Shown: in pieces, positions 48,364-58,382 of the stretch
How positions within the stretch are numbered: the first letter of the stretch is position 1
Layout: each line of letters begins with the position of its first letter
Origin: Hevea brasiliensis
Lineage: Eukaryota > Streptophyta > Magnoliopsida > Malpighiales > Euphorbiaceae
Length of the DNA: 64,000 bases
Assembly: GCF_030052815.1 (NCBI RefSeq)
Contig: NC_079502.1
Location: 34,216,050-34,280,049 of the forward strand
Direction of reading: 5' to 3'
Program-made: the position numbers and the translations under genes
The notes under the pieces: model-generated
The model's database searches: none
The model's input: only the letters and a program-made list of their open reading frames with translations
What the model was told of the DNA's origin: nothing

Positions 48364-48411
48364 TAACTTCCCGGTGTGGTCACCCATCGCTACAGTTCCG
48401 GCTCATTTAAC
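48364..48411 (-). promoter_or_regulatory. 5S-rRNA-like block in LTR2
   Basis: Reverse complement: GGTTAAATGAGCCGG, GCGATGGGTGACC, CCGGGAAGTTACGG. The 11-base GATGGGTGACC is identical to plant 5S rRNA. Confidence 0.55.
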
Positions 48412-48593
48412 CTAGTTGCATTTCCTTTCTTTTATTTTCTCTTAATTTTTCTTGTATTTTCTTATCATATATTCCATCATTTTATGTCTCCTTACTATCA
48501 TTTAAGTGTAGTTCTAGACATTCTAGCTGTCCGGACAAACATTAGTCATCAGAACAATAAAACGTATGGACTACTAATGGTGAGGGCGTTACA

Positions 48594-49075
48594 ATTTCTC
48601 TCCTCTAAATAAAATTTCGTCCTCGAAATTTACCCAGTGTAACTAATTGAGGAACCGCTATCTCCTTTTCTTTCCACTTTTTTGTGTTATAATACTTCAC
48701 TTTCTCTTTAATCTGTCTTATTAGTCCTAGTTTTGCAATCTTATCCTCTTTTTGAATTACTATCGGAAATACGTAGCTCTATACAATAGTCCCAAGTTGG
48801 TACTTTAATCTGCAGCTTACAGCACAAATATCGAGAATATTACGTAGTGACCACGGTATATCCCAATAGATCATATTTTTTCTATACTTATCCTTTTCGA
48901 ATCTATGACTTTCTGTAGACCGAGATCCATACCTTAACCTAAAATAAACAGAGAAAACATATCTGCATTAGTGTCACCTCGACTCTATTTAAAGGCTCAT
49001 GCATATGATGCAAACTATTTCTTTCTATCTATTTAGGTCTAGAATTGCCTAAACCTTTACTCTAATACCACTAAA
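48594..49075 (-). other. Interior 2 of the tandem array (482 bp, non-coding)
   Basis: Same layout and length as 33931-34412, with purine tract, end-of-pol motif and primer site at 49059-49070. No coding sequence. Confidence 0.85.
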
Positions 49076-50133
49076 TGTAACACCCCTCACCAGTCTACAG
49101 TGTAGCTGAGCAAGGTGTGCCACATTCAGTGCCGGAGCACCCTATCTTATCTTGTCGTGTCCATTGTTAATTTTTTTAAAACTTCGTAGAAAATATGTGG
49201 TAATATTTTTTTTATCACAATTTATCTCTGCGGAAATTCGGGTAGAGCCTCCTCTGTTTTATTGGCATCTGGCAGGTTTCAATAGTTACCTGTCAAAAAT
49301 AATTTCATATCATATCTGTTCTATTCATCTTGTCATATAACATATCATATCATATTTGTTCATTCAATTTCAAGAAAATAATATTTTTCATTCATTCATT
49401 CATATGGAAATTATACACAAAAGTCCATAAGCTTACTTTACAGTCTCAAAATTATCAGTACAATTTATTACATAATCAACTATAATTACATGAACCAAAA
49501 TACTAGTCTATACATAGGCCCTACCAAAATATTATAACTGATGAGGTGATTCTGGACTCTAGATTGTAGCAGATCTGGAAAACTGCAATCAGAGTACTAC
49601 TGTGGCAGCTGCTGTGTCTTGTCTCTAGTACCTACGCGATGAAAACGCGTTAAGCAAATTGCTTAGTGGTGCATAATTTTAAAGAATAATAAGTGAATAA
49701 TTAAAAGTAATAGCTCTATGTAGAATTTTGCACTTCTAGCTCAATTACATATTTTATTGCACTTTGGGAATAATTTACTTATCAGGATCTTATCTGTGCA
49801 TATATTTCATTTTCAGTCTCATTAAACTCATATCAATGAAATTGTCATCGATTCTTAGACATTTATAAATTTTCTACACTTTGGAACAGTTAGATTTTAT
49901 AATATTTTTTCTGTTCATTTCTTATATAGTCTAAGTAATTTATGACTTTTCTGTACTTTAGAACTAAATTAATTATCAGTATCTTATCCATTCATTGGTT
50001 TCATTCTTAGTCTTTTAAAATTATATCAATGCCTAAGTAACCTATAACAGACTATAATGCTAGATACACGAGAGTATACTAGTTAGACAGCCGTATGTTT
50101 GTCCAGTACACATTTGTCATTTCAGGCACAAGG
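49076..50133 (-). repeat. LTR3 of the tandem array, left part
   Basis: Matches the first kilobase of LTR1 (plus-strand order). It is interrupted after GGCACAAGG by LTR H. CAAGG at 50129-50133 should be the target duplication of H. Confidence 0.9.
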
Positions 50134-50973
50134 TGTAACACCCTCCCTGTAGCAATTCCATACATTCTACTGCTCTGGTAACCGATGTTGGTCTGGACAG
50201 CTAAAACGTTTGGAAAAATATTTAAACGAAAGTGAGGAACTATAATTAACTCAAATATTAATAAGAAAAATTTAGGAAAAATTTTAGAAATAAAACACAA
50301 CCAAGTTAAATGAGCCGGTGCCCTAGTGATGGGTAACCCAATGGGAAGTTGAGGTTCTCGCAACTAGGAGCCCTAGACCCAGGAGAAAATTCATAAAATA
50401 ATTTTTGGGACTCCATAGAAGGGACATTGAGGTTTCTATGGCATTAGAATGCTAAGAAAATGCTTAGAAAAATTTTTCAGTCGGTACAGACAATTTTAGT
50501 CTGTTAAGCCAAACGGAGGGCATTTTGGTCATTTCGCCTTCAGAGGTGATTTTTGGCTGACTTTTCCAGGTAAGTAAATAATTATTATGACATAAAATGT
50601 GAATAAATATTGCTAAAAATTAAATTGAAAATGAGTAGAGAAGAAAAGGAAAGAAAATGAGATTAAATGACAATTTTGACATCACATGATGTCATCAACC
50701 CTTTCTCCACCAATCAAATTAAATCACCACTTAAATTAACTAATAAAAGAGGATAAATGACACAAAGAAAAGAAAAAGCAATATGCTCCTTCTCCCTCAA
50801 AACCAGCCGAACTCCATGGACACACCACCATAGTTCAAGCTTCAAAGCATGGAAACCTTGCTTATCTTGCACCAAAAGCCCTAGATCCCTTCAATAAAAA
50901 TTACCCCCACACCTTGTAAGAGTGTTTGGCAACCAAGAAAAGCCAAGAAAGTGAAGTTTAAACTTGGGAGAAT
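50134..50973 (+). repeat. LTR H, first part (family of solo LTR and element B)
   Basis: Starts TGTAACACCCTCCC and aligns with 2912 onward. Interrupted by element G at 50973 and continued at 62547 to the window end. Whether it is a solo LTR or the end of a full element cannot be told. Confidence 0.9.
50304..50350 (+). promoter_or_regulatory. 5S-rRNA-like block in LTR H
   Basis: AGTTAAATGAGCCGG, GTGATGGGTAACC, GGGAAGTTG; 170 bases from the LTR start. Confidence 0.5.
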
Positions 50974-51156
50974 TGTAACATCTCCACTGTACTTATTTTG
51001 TACGTTCTATTGCTCCAGTAGTCAAATAACAGTCCAGGCAAGTCAGTATGCCTGGAACTACACTTCGGTGATAGTGAACAGACATACAATGATGAAATAA
51101 ATAAAAATAAAATACAAGAAAAATCAAACAAAAATAAAAGAGAGAAAATGATGCTA

Positions 51157-51217
51157 AGTTAAACAAGCCGGCACCATAGCGATGGGTGACCGCACCGGGA
51201 AGGTCGTTGCCGACCCC
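51157..51217 (+). promoter_or_regulatory. 5S-rRNA-like block in the G 5' LTR (best match)
   Basis: AGTTAAACAAGCCGG, GATGGGTGACC at 51181-51191, CCGGGAAGGTC and GTTGCCGACCCC follow the order of plant 5S rRNA from about nt 48 to its 3' end. The segment between A-box and C-box is about 8 bases shorter. Confidence 0.6.
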
Positions 51218-53330
51218 AGGACCGCGGGGAACCCTCTGAATATAATTTTGAGACATAAATAAAGATTTATTGAAATGTAATTGACACTAGAAATATCAAA
51301 GAAAAATTAATAAATTAGTACAAAGAAAAACGAAAAATCGAGAAATAGACAAAAATCGGTATTACCGAAAAATCGGGAATATAACCCGAAGTGGGGTATT
51401 TTGGTCATTTGACACCTAGAGTTGCCTTTTAACCTCAATGTCCATTAAAAATAAATGACATTACACTTTATAAATGTCTTAAAAATTAAAATTGTGGTAC
51501 ATTATATTAATAGTGCAAGAAATGGGGTATAAAGTGAATAATTAAAATCTTAACATATAAAATTACTTAATTAAAAGTGAGTGGAGCACTAAGGGGTATT
51601 TAAACACCTAAAGGACATGTGTATGTCCACTAAACACTTCAGTTTTCTGCATCATCTTCTCCAGCCCAAATGGACCACCATGAAAACACCATGGCCAAAG
51701 CTTCCTAATCTATCATGCAAGCACCTTCACGCCATGTTTCCACTTAAATTCTTTCATTAAACTTGGTCCACACCTCTTGGGCAGATTATAGAGAACAGAA
51801 AGGAAGAGATTTGGTGAAGTTTTAACAAGCTCCAAAAGTGGTAAGTGTCCAAAACCTCTCCCTTGCTTTGGTAAAGCTTGTGTTTAGGTTGAGGTGAGTG
51901 TTTTGGTGAAGAGAAATGAAAGAAATAGTGAGAAATGAATTTGTCCATTTTTGGCAGCCATGAACCCTTGTTGAGCTTGAGTTATTTTTATTTCTAATGA
52001 ATGAAAATGAAGGTTGATTGATTCAAATGAAAGATAGAGTAAGTTTGTGCACAAGTATGTACATATAGTGTTTAGATTAAAGGTGGGAAATGGAACCTTG
52101 AAGCCTTGAGCAAACTGCCATGTTTGGCAGCCCCTAATAGCATGAATTTGTGTGTGAATATATGGTTATTAATGATATATGTTAATGTCAATTTGTGGGC
52201 AGCAAGTGTAAGTGATGTTGAAGTATGAATATGTTGAAGTATATGTGTAATATTAACATTGAAGTATGTTGAATTTTGGTGGAAGTGAATGTTGAACATA
52301 ATGATGGACTGTGTGCATTAAGCACTTGACCATTCTACCCAGAATTATTGCTGAAATTGTGTACAATATATGTATAGAAGTGTTGTTGATTGAATATTGT
52401 AGTAATGAGGAGGAGAAGGAACATTAAATTGGAAGTGTATGAGCTTTGTGCAGGTTGTGTATTGAAGGCAGCACCTAAATGAGGTCATAACTGCCAAACT
52501 ATGAACCCAATTGGTATGAGGCCAATATGGGGTGAAACTAGACACCAAATAGGCTAACTTTCATGTAGAAAGGTTGCCAAAATTCTGCCTAGAAACTGAC
52601 CTTAAAAAGTGACCAAATCTGGATTAGTGCATTTGAGGCCTGAAAACTGACCATTTGGGCAGCAGTTAGTGTTTAGGCCATAACTCACTCAAAACAGGTC
52701 CAATTGACCTGAAATTTTGACCATCAATATTAAGAGCTATATCTACAAGTCTTATGAAGACACCAAAGCCCAGAAATGACCAGAACCAAGTCAAATGGCT
52801 TGCACAAGTTTGGGCACAAAAACTGCCGAACCAAAAGTGACCTAAAATTTGACCAAATTGTGCACTAAAAGTGCAATCTGTCCAGCTTTAGCAAATTGAC
52901 CATATCTTGGTCTACACAACTCGGAATGACCTTAAATTTTGCCCCGCATGCAATAAGACATAGAGCTACAATTTTGCTTCTTTGATCTGAAGCTAAAAAC
53001 CAAAGGAAATAGGACTTTAAGCTAGACCAATCTAGCACACAAAAATTGAGAATTTGACATTTTGCATACAATGATGCTTGAAGCATTTTGGCAATGAATG
53101 CCAGCTTGTAAAAATGGTAAATTGCACTATATTGGCAGCATATTGAGATATAAATTGTGACATATTGATGCTAGAAACAACTAGTCCATATTACCTAAAA
53201 AGGTCAACATATGCATTGACTTGTGAATTATACAATAGTTAGTAAACTCCAAAGATTGAAGAATTAAACAATTAATTTATAATGTGCCCTAGTTTGCCTA
53301 GTTGACTAGTATGGATAGGTTGGCATGCCA

Positions 53331-53507
53331 ATAGGATTCTGACAGCTGTTCTGTAAATGGCTTCATGCCATACTGTATTTTTACGGCTTATTATGCCGCA
53401 CTGTGACTTTAATAGCCTACGGCTATACATATTGTGTATTTATTACTATACATATTGTGTATTTATTCTTGGCTTATCGCCAGATTGACTATATGGCTTC
53501 TTAGCCA
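53331..53507 (+). promoter_or_regulatory. Array of GGC...GCC palindromes upstream of the TATA-like region
   Basis: TGGCATGCCA (53331), ATGGCTTCATGCCAT (53357), CGGCTTATTATGCCG (53384), TAGCCTACGGCTA (53413), TGGCTTATCGCCA (53470) and TGGCTTCTTAGCCA (53494). Similar arrays are in the other LTR families. Confidence 0.55.
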
Positions 53508-53748
53508 CACTATTTGCACACCGGGAGACACTTTGTGACCGATGGTGTGATAGCCCGAGGTACTAGGTACCCAGTGCTAGTATATCCGTATATCCAGTCT
53601 GGTCAGTATATAGGCTACACGGGCAGTAATTCAAGTACTATTAAATTCAAATACCTAAAACCAATCTATTGACATACAGCACCACCAAAAAATTTGTAAA
53701 CACTTTATTTACTTTATTTTAGTGTATATTTCTTTATATTTGGCACCA

Positions 53749-53785
53749 CTAAGCAAAATTGCTTAGCGCGTTGCTTTTGTAACGC
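53749..53785 (+). promoter_or_regulatory. Double hairpin block in the G 5' LTR
   Basis: Stem 1 is CTAAGCAA-AA-TTGCTTAG (53749-53766); stem 2 is GCGTT...AACGC (53768-53785). TATATT lies 25 bases upstream. The same pair is at 61929 in the 3' LTR. Confidence 0.65.
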
Positions 53786-54341
53786 TAGGTATTGGAGATA
53801 CAACTGGGGAGCCCAGCAGACCTACGACCGGGTGAGACATCAGATCTGCACAGGAGTCCAGAGTCATCTGCACTGCATTGCATACGTGGTAGGACTTAGG
53901 ATAACCTGTATTTTGTACTTTTATTGTATTTTTGAGATTCGGTCTTGTATTTTGTAATATCTTGTACATATTAAATAACATGGAGATTTTCTGTATATAT
54001 TTAAATTATTATGGACTGTATTATGGAACTGTTTAATGACTGTAAAAGTTTATAGACTTTATTGAGAAATAGAGACTGTGAAATATTTGAGATTTTAATA
54101 TTATCATATTAAACTGTTTTTAATAAGTTTGGAAGGACAGTTTATCCGAAATGCAGATGGCACCTTGCCAAATTTTTATTACTATTTTAAAACACTGAAT
54201 TTATTAAAGTGTGAAAATAGAACCAGCATGCTATGAATAGCACATAAACCCTTCTTAAAATCAAATTGAGTTAAGAAAATGTGATAATCACAGACGCCTT
54301 GCTCCGCTATTCTATAGACGGGTAAGGGGTGTTATATTTAG

Positions 54342-54353
54342 TGGTATCAGAGC
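54342..54353 (+). other. Primer binding site of element G
   Basis: TGGTATCAGAGC, an exact match to initiator tRNA-Met, six bases after the LTR. Confidence 0.93.
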
Positions 54354-54465
54354 ACGGTTTAGGCGTTTCTGGACCTAGATATATTGCACATCATGCATTG
54401 CATTGTAAGTGTTAAGATGACTCTAATGCAGATCTTTTGATTTGTATTGTTATTTTGATCAGAAT

Positions 54466-55440
54466 ATGGACTCCACATCGTAGAGAGCAGTCGATGAGGA
54501 AGTGGAAAGTCATGCTCCATCTATGACTGAACCAGAGATGTAGGAACCTGCTCCACCAGACCAAATGCACTGCCACATTTCAAAGAAATGGTGAGTTCTT
54601 TAGACAGATGGCGGAGTTATGCCACCACCACCACCTCCACATCAAAAATCTCATATGGAGAGACTCAGAAGTTTGGAGCAAGTGGACTTTCTGGCAAAAG
54701 GGAAGATGATTCTCACACAATTAAAACTGGTTGACAGAATCGAAGAGTCTTGAAACAACTTCATTGTACTCTAGAGCAAAATTTGGAAGCTGCTGTATCA
54801 CTACTGCAAGATGATGCATACCAGTGGTGGGATATAGTAACTAGTGAAGTGCCACCAAAATAGATAACTTGGGATTTCTTTCTCACTGAGTTCAGAAAGA
54901 AGTATGTGGGCAGTGTATGCCTGGAAGAGAAGAGAAGGGAGTTTATTACCCTACGCCAGACAAATGACAAAGTGGCTGAATATGAAAGAGAATTTGTCGA
55001 TCGAGCCGCTATGGGCGGAAATAGTCCCTAATGAGGCAAATAGATGCAAGAGATTTGAGGAAGGACTCAATGATAACATTAAAGTAATGATTACTGACCT
55101 TAGGGATTACTGAGTTTGCCAAGTTAGTGGAAGCTGCATCAAGGTTGAAAAAGTTAGAATGAATGAGCGTAATGTATGACAGACAGAAAAGAGGTCGTGG
55201 TCGACCGCAGATATCTTCTGTCCCTAGTAAGAAATTCAGAGGTTCACCTACTCAGAGTTTCAGTAGAACACCAAGTCAGGGTCAGTCACAGAGGCCCAAA
55301 TCTCAGTTTGCACTAAGGAGAGGTCAGTCCACCACTTTAATGGCTAGCTCTCCAGGAACAGGGTACAGGGGACCAGCCCCAACAGTATCTTTTGCTTGCC
55401 CTCATTGCCAAAATGGCATAAGGGTGAATGTTGGAGGATG
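54466..55440 (+). pseudogene. gag: gag (capsid part) of element G
   Basis: Likely ATG at 54466 with an amber at codon 6 (54481-54483), and another TAG at 54541. The capsid is spread over all frames: a proline-rich stretch, AKFGS, DDAYQWWDIV, ITWDFFL, FRKKYV, then RREFITLRQ. After 55163 an RGRGRPQ and serine/glutamine-rich linker leads to the knuckle. Compared with element B the order is the same; several small indels break it. Confidence 0.85.
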
Positions 55441-56814
55441 ATAGGTGCTTGTTTACGATGTGGATCTACAGACCACCTAATCCGAGATTGTCCACGCAAA
55501 ACTGCTACATCCACTCCGGTATCAAATGATAGGCCTGCCCCTCCAGCTCCAAGGGGTAGAAGGCCGGGTAAGGCTGAGGCAGTCGATACTTCACAAAAAC
55601 CTGTGTCAGAGTCTGTGGAGAGAGCAGAAGGCAGAAAACCAGCCAAAGCCTATGCTATAAGGGCACAGGAGGAACAGGATGCTCCAGATGTCATCAAGGG
55701 TACGTTCCTCCTTTATAATACTTCTGTGCATGCATTAATGGATCCTGGATCTACTCATTCATATATTTGTATCAAGCTGCCCGTAGAAAAGGGAATACCA
55801 GTGGAGGAAAGTGACCAAGACATCCTGGTCACAAATCCGCTAGGCCACAGTGTGGTAGTAAACAAGGTTTATAAAGGTTGTCCATTGAAGATTCAAGGGA
55901 AAGAGTTCTCAGCAGACTTAATCGAATTGCCTTTCCATGAGTTTGATGTGATTTTGGGAATGGACTGGTTATCCCATCATCAGGCAATAGTAGATTGTAA
56001 ATTGAAGAGAATCTCTCTGAAAACTGCTGAGAACGAAGAAATAATAGTAGTGGGTGAAAGGACAGATTTCTTGTCCAATGTCATCTCAACTACAGTTGCA
56101 AGGAGATGGTTGAGAAAAGGGTGTGAAGCCTATCTAGCACACGTGGTTGACACTAGGCAGGGTAAACTTAACTTGTCTGACATACCCACAGTAAGGGATT
56201 TCTCTGAGGTATTTCCTGAGGAATTGCCTAGTTTACCACTAGAAAGGGAAGTTCAATTTGCTATTGAGATTATGCCAGGTACAGCTCCCATTTCAATTAC
56301 TCCGTATAGGATGGCACCTGCTGAATTGAAAGAGTTAAAAATCCAGCTACAAGAATTACTAGACATGGGGTTCATACGCCCCAGTGTGTCACCGTGGGGA
56401 GCTCCGGTACTATTTGTAAAGAAGAAAGATGGGACCCTGAGGTTATGTGTTGACTATCGGCAATTAAACAGAGTAACAGTGAAGAACAAGTATCCGTTGC
56501 CTAGAATTGACGATCTGTTTGATCAGTTGAAGGAAGCCGGTGTGTTTTCTAAGATTGATCTCAGATCAGAGTATCATCAGCTAAGGGTTAAGGATGCAGA
56601 TGTGCCTAAGACTGCATTTAGAACCCGGTATGGGCATTATGAATTCCTGGTGATGCCATTTGGGTTAACAAACGCTCCAGCAGCATTCATGGACCTTATG
56701 AACCGTATCTTCCATCCATACTTAGATCGGTTCGTAGTGGTCTTCATTAATGACATCCTGGTGTATTCCAAGGATAAAGCAGAACATGATGAGCATTTGA
56801 GAATTGTTCTGTAG
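55396..56814 (+). pseudogene. pol: Nucleocapsid, protease and RT palm of element G
   Basis: A 472-codon open frame. CCHC knuckle at residues 19-32, protease active site DPGST at 116-120, [11 protein letters not shown] near 183-193. The RT part begins near residue 285: [16 protein letters not shown] (332-347), [19 protein letters not shown] and [12 protein letters not shown] (first catalytic Asp 388; the Gly of RSGYHQ is Glu). [20 protein letters not shown] and [10 protein letters not shown] follow. The FIDD box has Asn at residue 452 (codon 56749-56751), so the polymerase should be inactive. The frame ends in an amber at 56812-56814 where element B has Gln. The fused gag-pol layout without a stop between knuckle and protease is usual for this clade. 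Confidence 0.93.
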
Positions 56815-57132
56815 ACTCTAAAAGAGAAGAAATTGTATGCTAAATTGTCTAAGTGTGAGTTCTGGTTGAATGAGATTGCATTCCTTGGACATGTAGTATC
56901 AGCTGAAGGGATTAGAGTGGATCCCAAGAAGATTGAAGCAGTGATGGAATGGAAGCCTCCCAGAAATACAACTGAGATCAGAAGTTTCTTGGGGTTAGCT
57001 GGATATTATAGAAGATTTGTAAAGGGATTTTCCCTGATAGCTGCTCCAATGACCAAATTAGTACACAAGAATATGAAATTTGACTGGAATGACAAGTGTC
57101 AAGCCAGTTTTGAGAAGTCAAGGCTATGTTGA
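56815..57132 (+). pseudogene. pol: RT thumb and connection of element G
   Basis: Continues in the same frame after the amber: [69 protein letters not shown] and [13 protein letters not shown]. The frame shifts just after FEK (about 57115); RNase H is in another frame. Confidence 0.92.
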
Positions 57133-57133
57133 C

Positions 57134-58303
57134 AGAGGCACCAGCAGCACACAGCCAATGTCTAGAAAAGACTTTATAGTCTACAGTGATGCCTCACACA
57201 ATGGGTTAGGGTGTGTACTCATGCAAGAAGGGAAAGTGGTCGCATATGCTTCCAGGCAGTTAAGGCCACATGAAAAGAATTACCCTACTCATGATTTGGA
57301 GTTAGCAGCAATTATCTTCGCATTGAAGATATGGAGGCATTACTTGTATGGAGAAAAATGCTACATATACACAGACCATAAGAGTCTGAAGTATCAGCCA
57401 ACCCAGAAGGAACTTAATTTGAGACAGAGGCGATGGATTGAATTCCTGAAAGATTATGATTGTGTGATTGACTACCACCTGGGGAAGGCAAATGTAGTCA
57501 TTGATGCTTTAAGCAGAAAATCTATTGTAGCATTGAGATCTCTGAATGCCCAACTATCCGTAACTCATAATGGAGTTATTTTGGCTGAGTTGCAAGAGAA
57601 GCTGAATCTGTTACAACAAATACAGGATGGGCAGAAGACAGATGAGAAATTAATGGTTGTTATGGGCAAAATCACTGAGGGGAAGGAAACTGAATATGAA
57701 GTGAAAGAAAATGGGTGCCTGTACTATAAAGAAAGAGTGTGTGCTCCAGATGATAAAGAATTGAAAACCAGTATTCTGAAAGAAGCACATAACAGTGTGT
57801 ATGCTATGCACCCAGGAAGCACAAAAATGTACCATGACCTGAAACTCCGATATTGGTGGCTAGGTATGAAGAAGGACATAGTTGACTATGTAACTAGATG
57901 CTTGACATGTCAGCAAGTCAAAGCAGAACATCAAGTTCCATCAGGTTTGTTACAGCCCATAAACATACCTGAATGGAAGTGGGACCGAGTCACTATGGAC
58001 TTTGTCAGTGGTCTACCTCTCACTCAGAAGAAGCATGATGCAGTATGGGTGATTGTGGATAGGTTAACCAAATCAGCACATTTTCTGCTAGTCAGAACTG
58101 ACTACTCACTGGAAAAGCTAGCAGAATTGTATATCAGTGAGATAGTTAGACTACATGGAATTCCACTTTCCATTATATCTGATAGAGACCCGAGGTTTAC
58201 ATCTAGATTTTGGAAGAAATTACAAGAATCCTTGGGCACACAACTCCATTTTAGTACGGCTTTTCATCCTCAGACGGATGGACAGTCAGAAAGAATAATC
58301 CAG
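57134..58303 (+). pseudogene. pol: RNase H and integrase core of element G (first exon)
   Basis: The open frame runs to 58324. RNase [12 protein letters not shown] (Asp), DLELAAIIF (Glu), YTDHKSLKY (Asp), then IDALSRKS. Integrase: HHCC zinc site with His and His around YAMHPGST and CLTC. The catalytic triad is in [17 protein letters not shown] and GQSER; the last two are 35 residues apart, as D,D-35-E requires. All catalytic residues are present. At CAG 58301-58303 the protein similarity stops, and it resumes at 58383. Continuing without splicing adds six codons and a stop. Confidence 0.93.
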
Positions 58304-58382
58304 GTAAATTTTGAAACTCATTGAGTTATTGTAAACAATAATTGAACTGATAATGATAACAATAACCGAATATATGTGATAG
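58304..58382 (+). other. Intron-like insert in the integrase of element G
   Basis: 79 AT-rich bases beginning GTAAAT after CAG and ending GATAG before GTCC, with CTGAT and TGATAAC as possible branch sites. Removing them joins IQ to VLEDM in frame, as in uninterrupted Gypsy integrases. It contains an in-frame TGA. The same site holds a related insert in element B. Confidence 0.75.

Larger units (their letters stand above)
44671..48593 (-). repeat. LTR2 of the tandem array, part right of Copia element E
   Basis: Continues LTR2 to GGGCGTTACA at 48593; total LTR2 length is about 4.65 kb. Contains the minisatellite at 45117-45267 and the 5S-like block at 48364-48411. Confidence 0.92.
29363..50133 (-). 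mobile_element. Tandem non-autonomous Gypsy array: LTR1-interior-LTR2-interior-LTR3
   Basis: Three LTRs of one family in the same orientation, separated by two interiors of identical length (482 bp). Each interior has a polypurine tract at one end and a primer site at the other. This is the product expected from recombination between two copies, or between sister elements, through an LTR. No gag or pol remains. LTR2 is interrupted by Copia element E and LTR3 by LTR H, so the array continues after 64000. The LTR family equals that of element A, a possible autonomous partner. Confidence 0.9.
50974..54336 (+). repeat. 5' LTR of element G
   Basis: Starts TGTAACATCTCC; the terminal CA is mutated (GTTATA instead of GTTACA). 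About 30 bp near 54290 present in the 3' LTR (around TGCTCCGGCACG) are missing. Confidence 0.93.

Noticed and set aside
51157..51217. A true 5S rRNA gene
   Set aside because: Only the 3' half is similar, the middle is shorter, the first 48 bases are missing and the block sits at a fixed place in LTRs.
51757..52548. Several 60-160-codon frames antisense in the G LTRs (also at 59937-60760)
   Set aside because: They are duplicated with the LTR, contain low-complexity His/Ser/Thr-rich sequence and have no recognisable domain.
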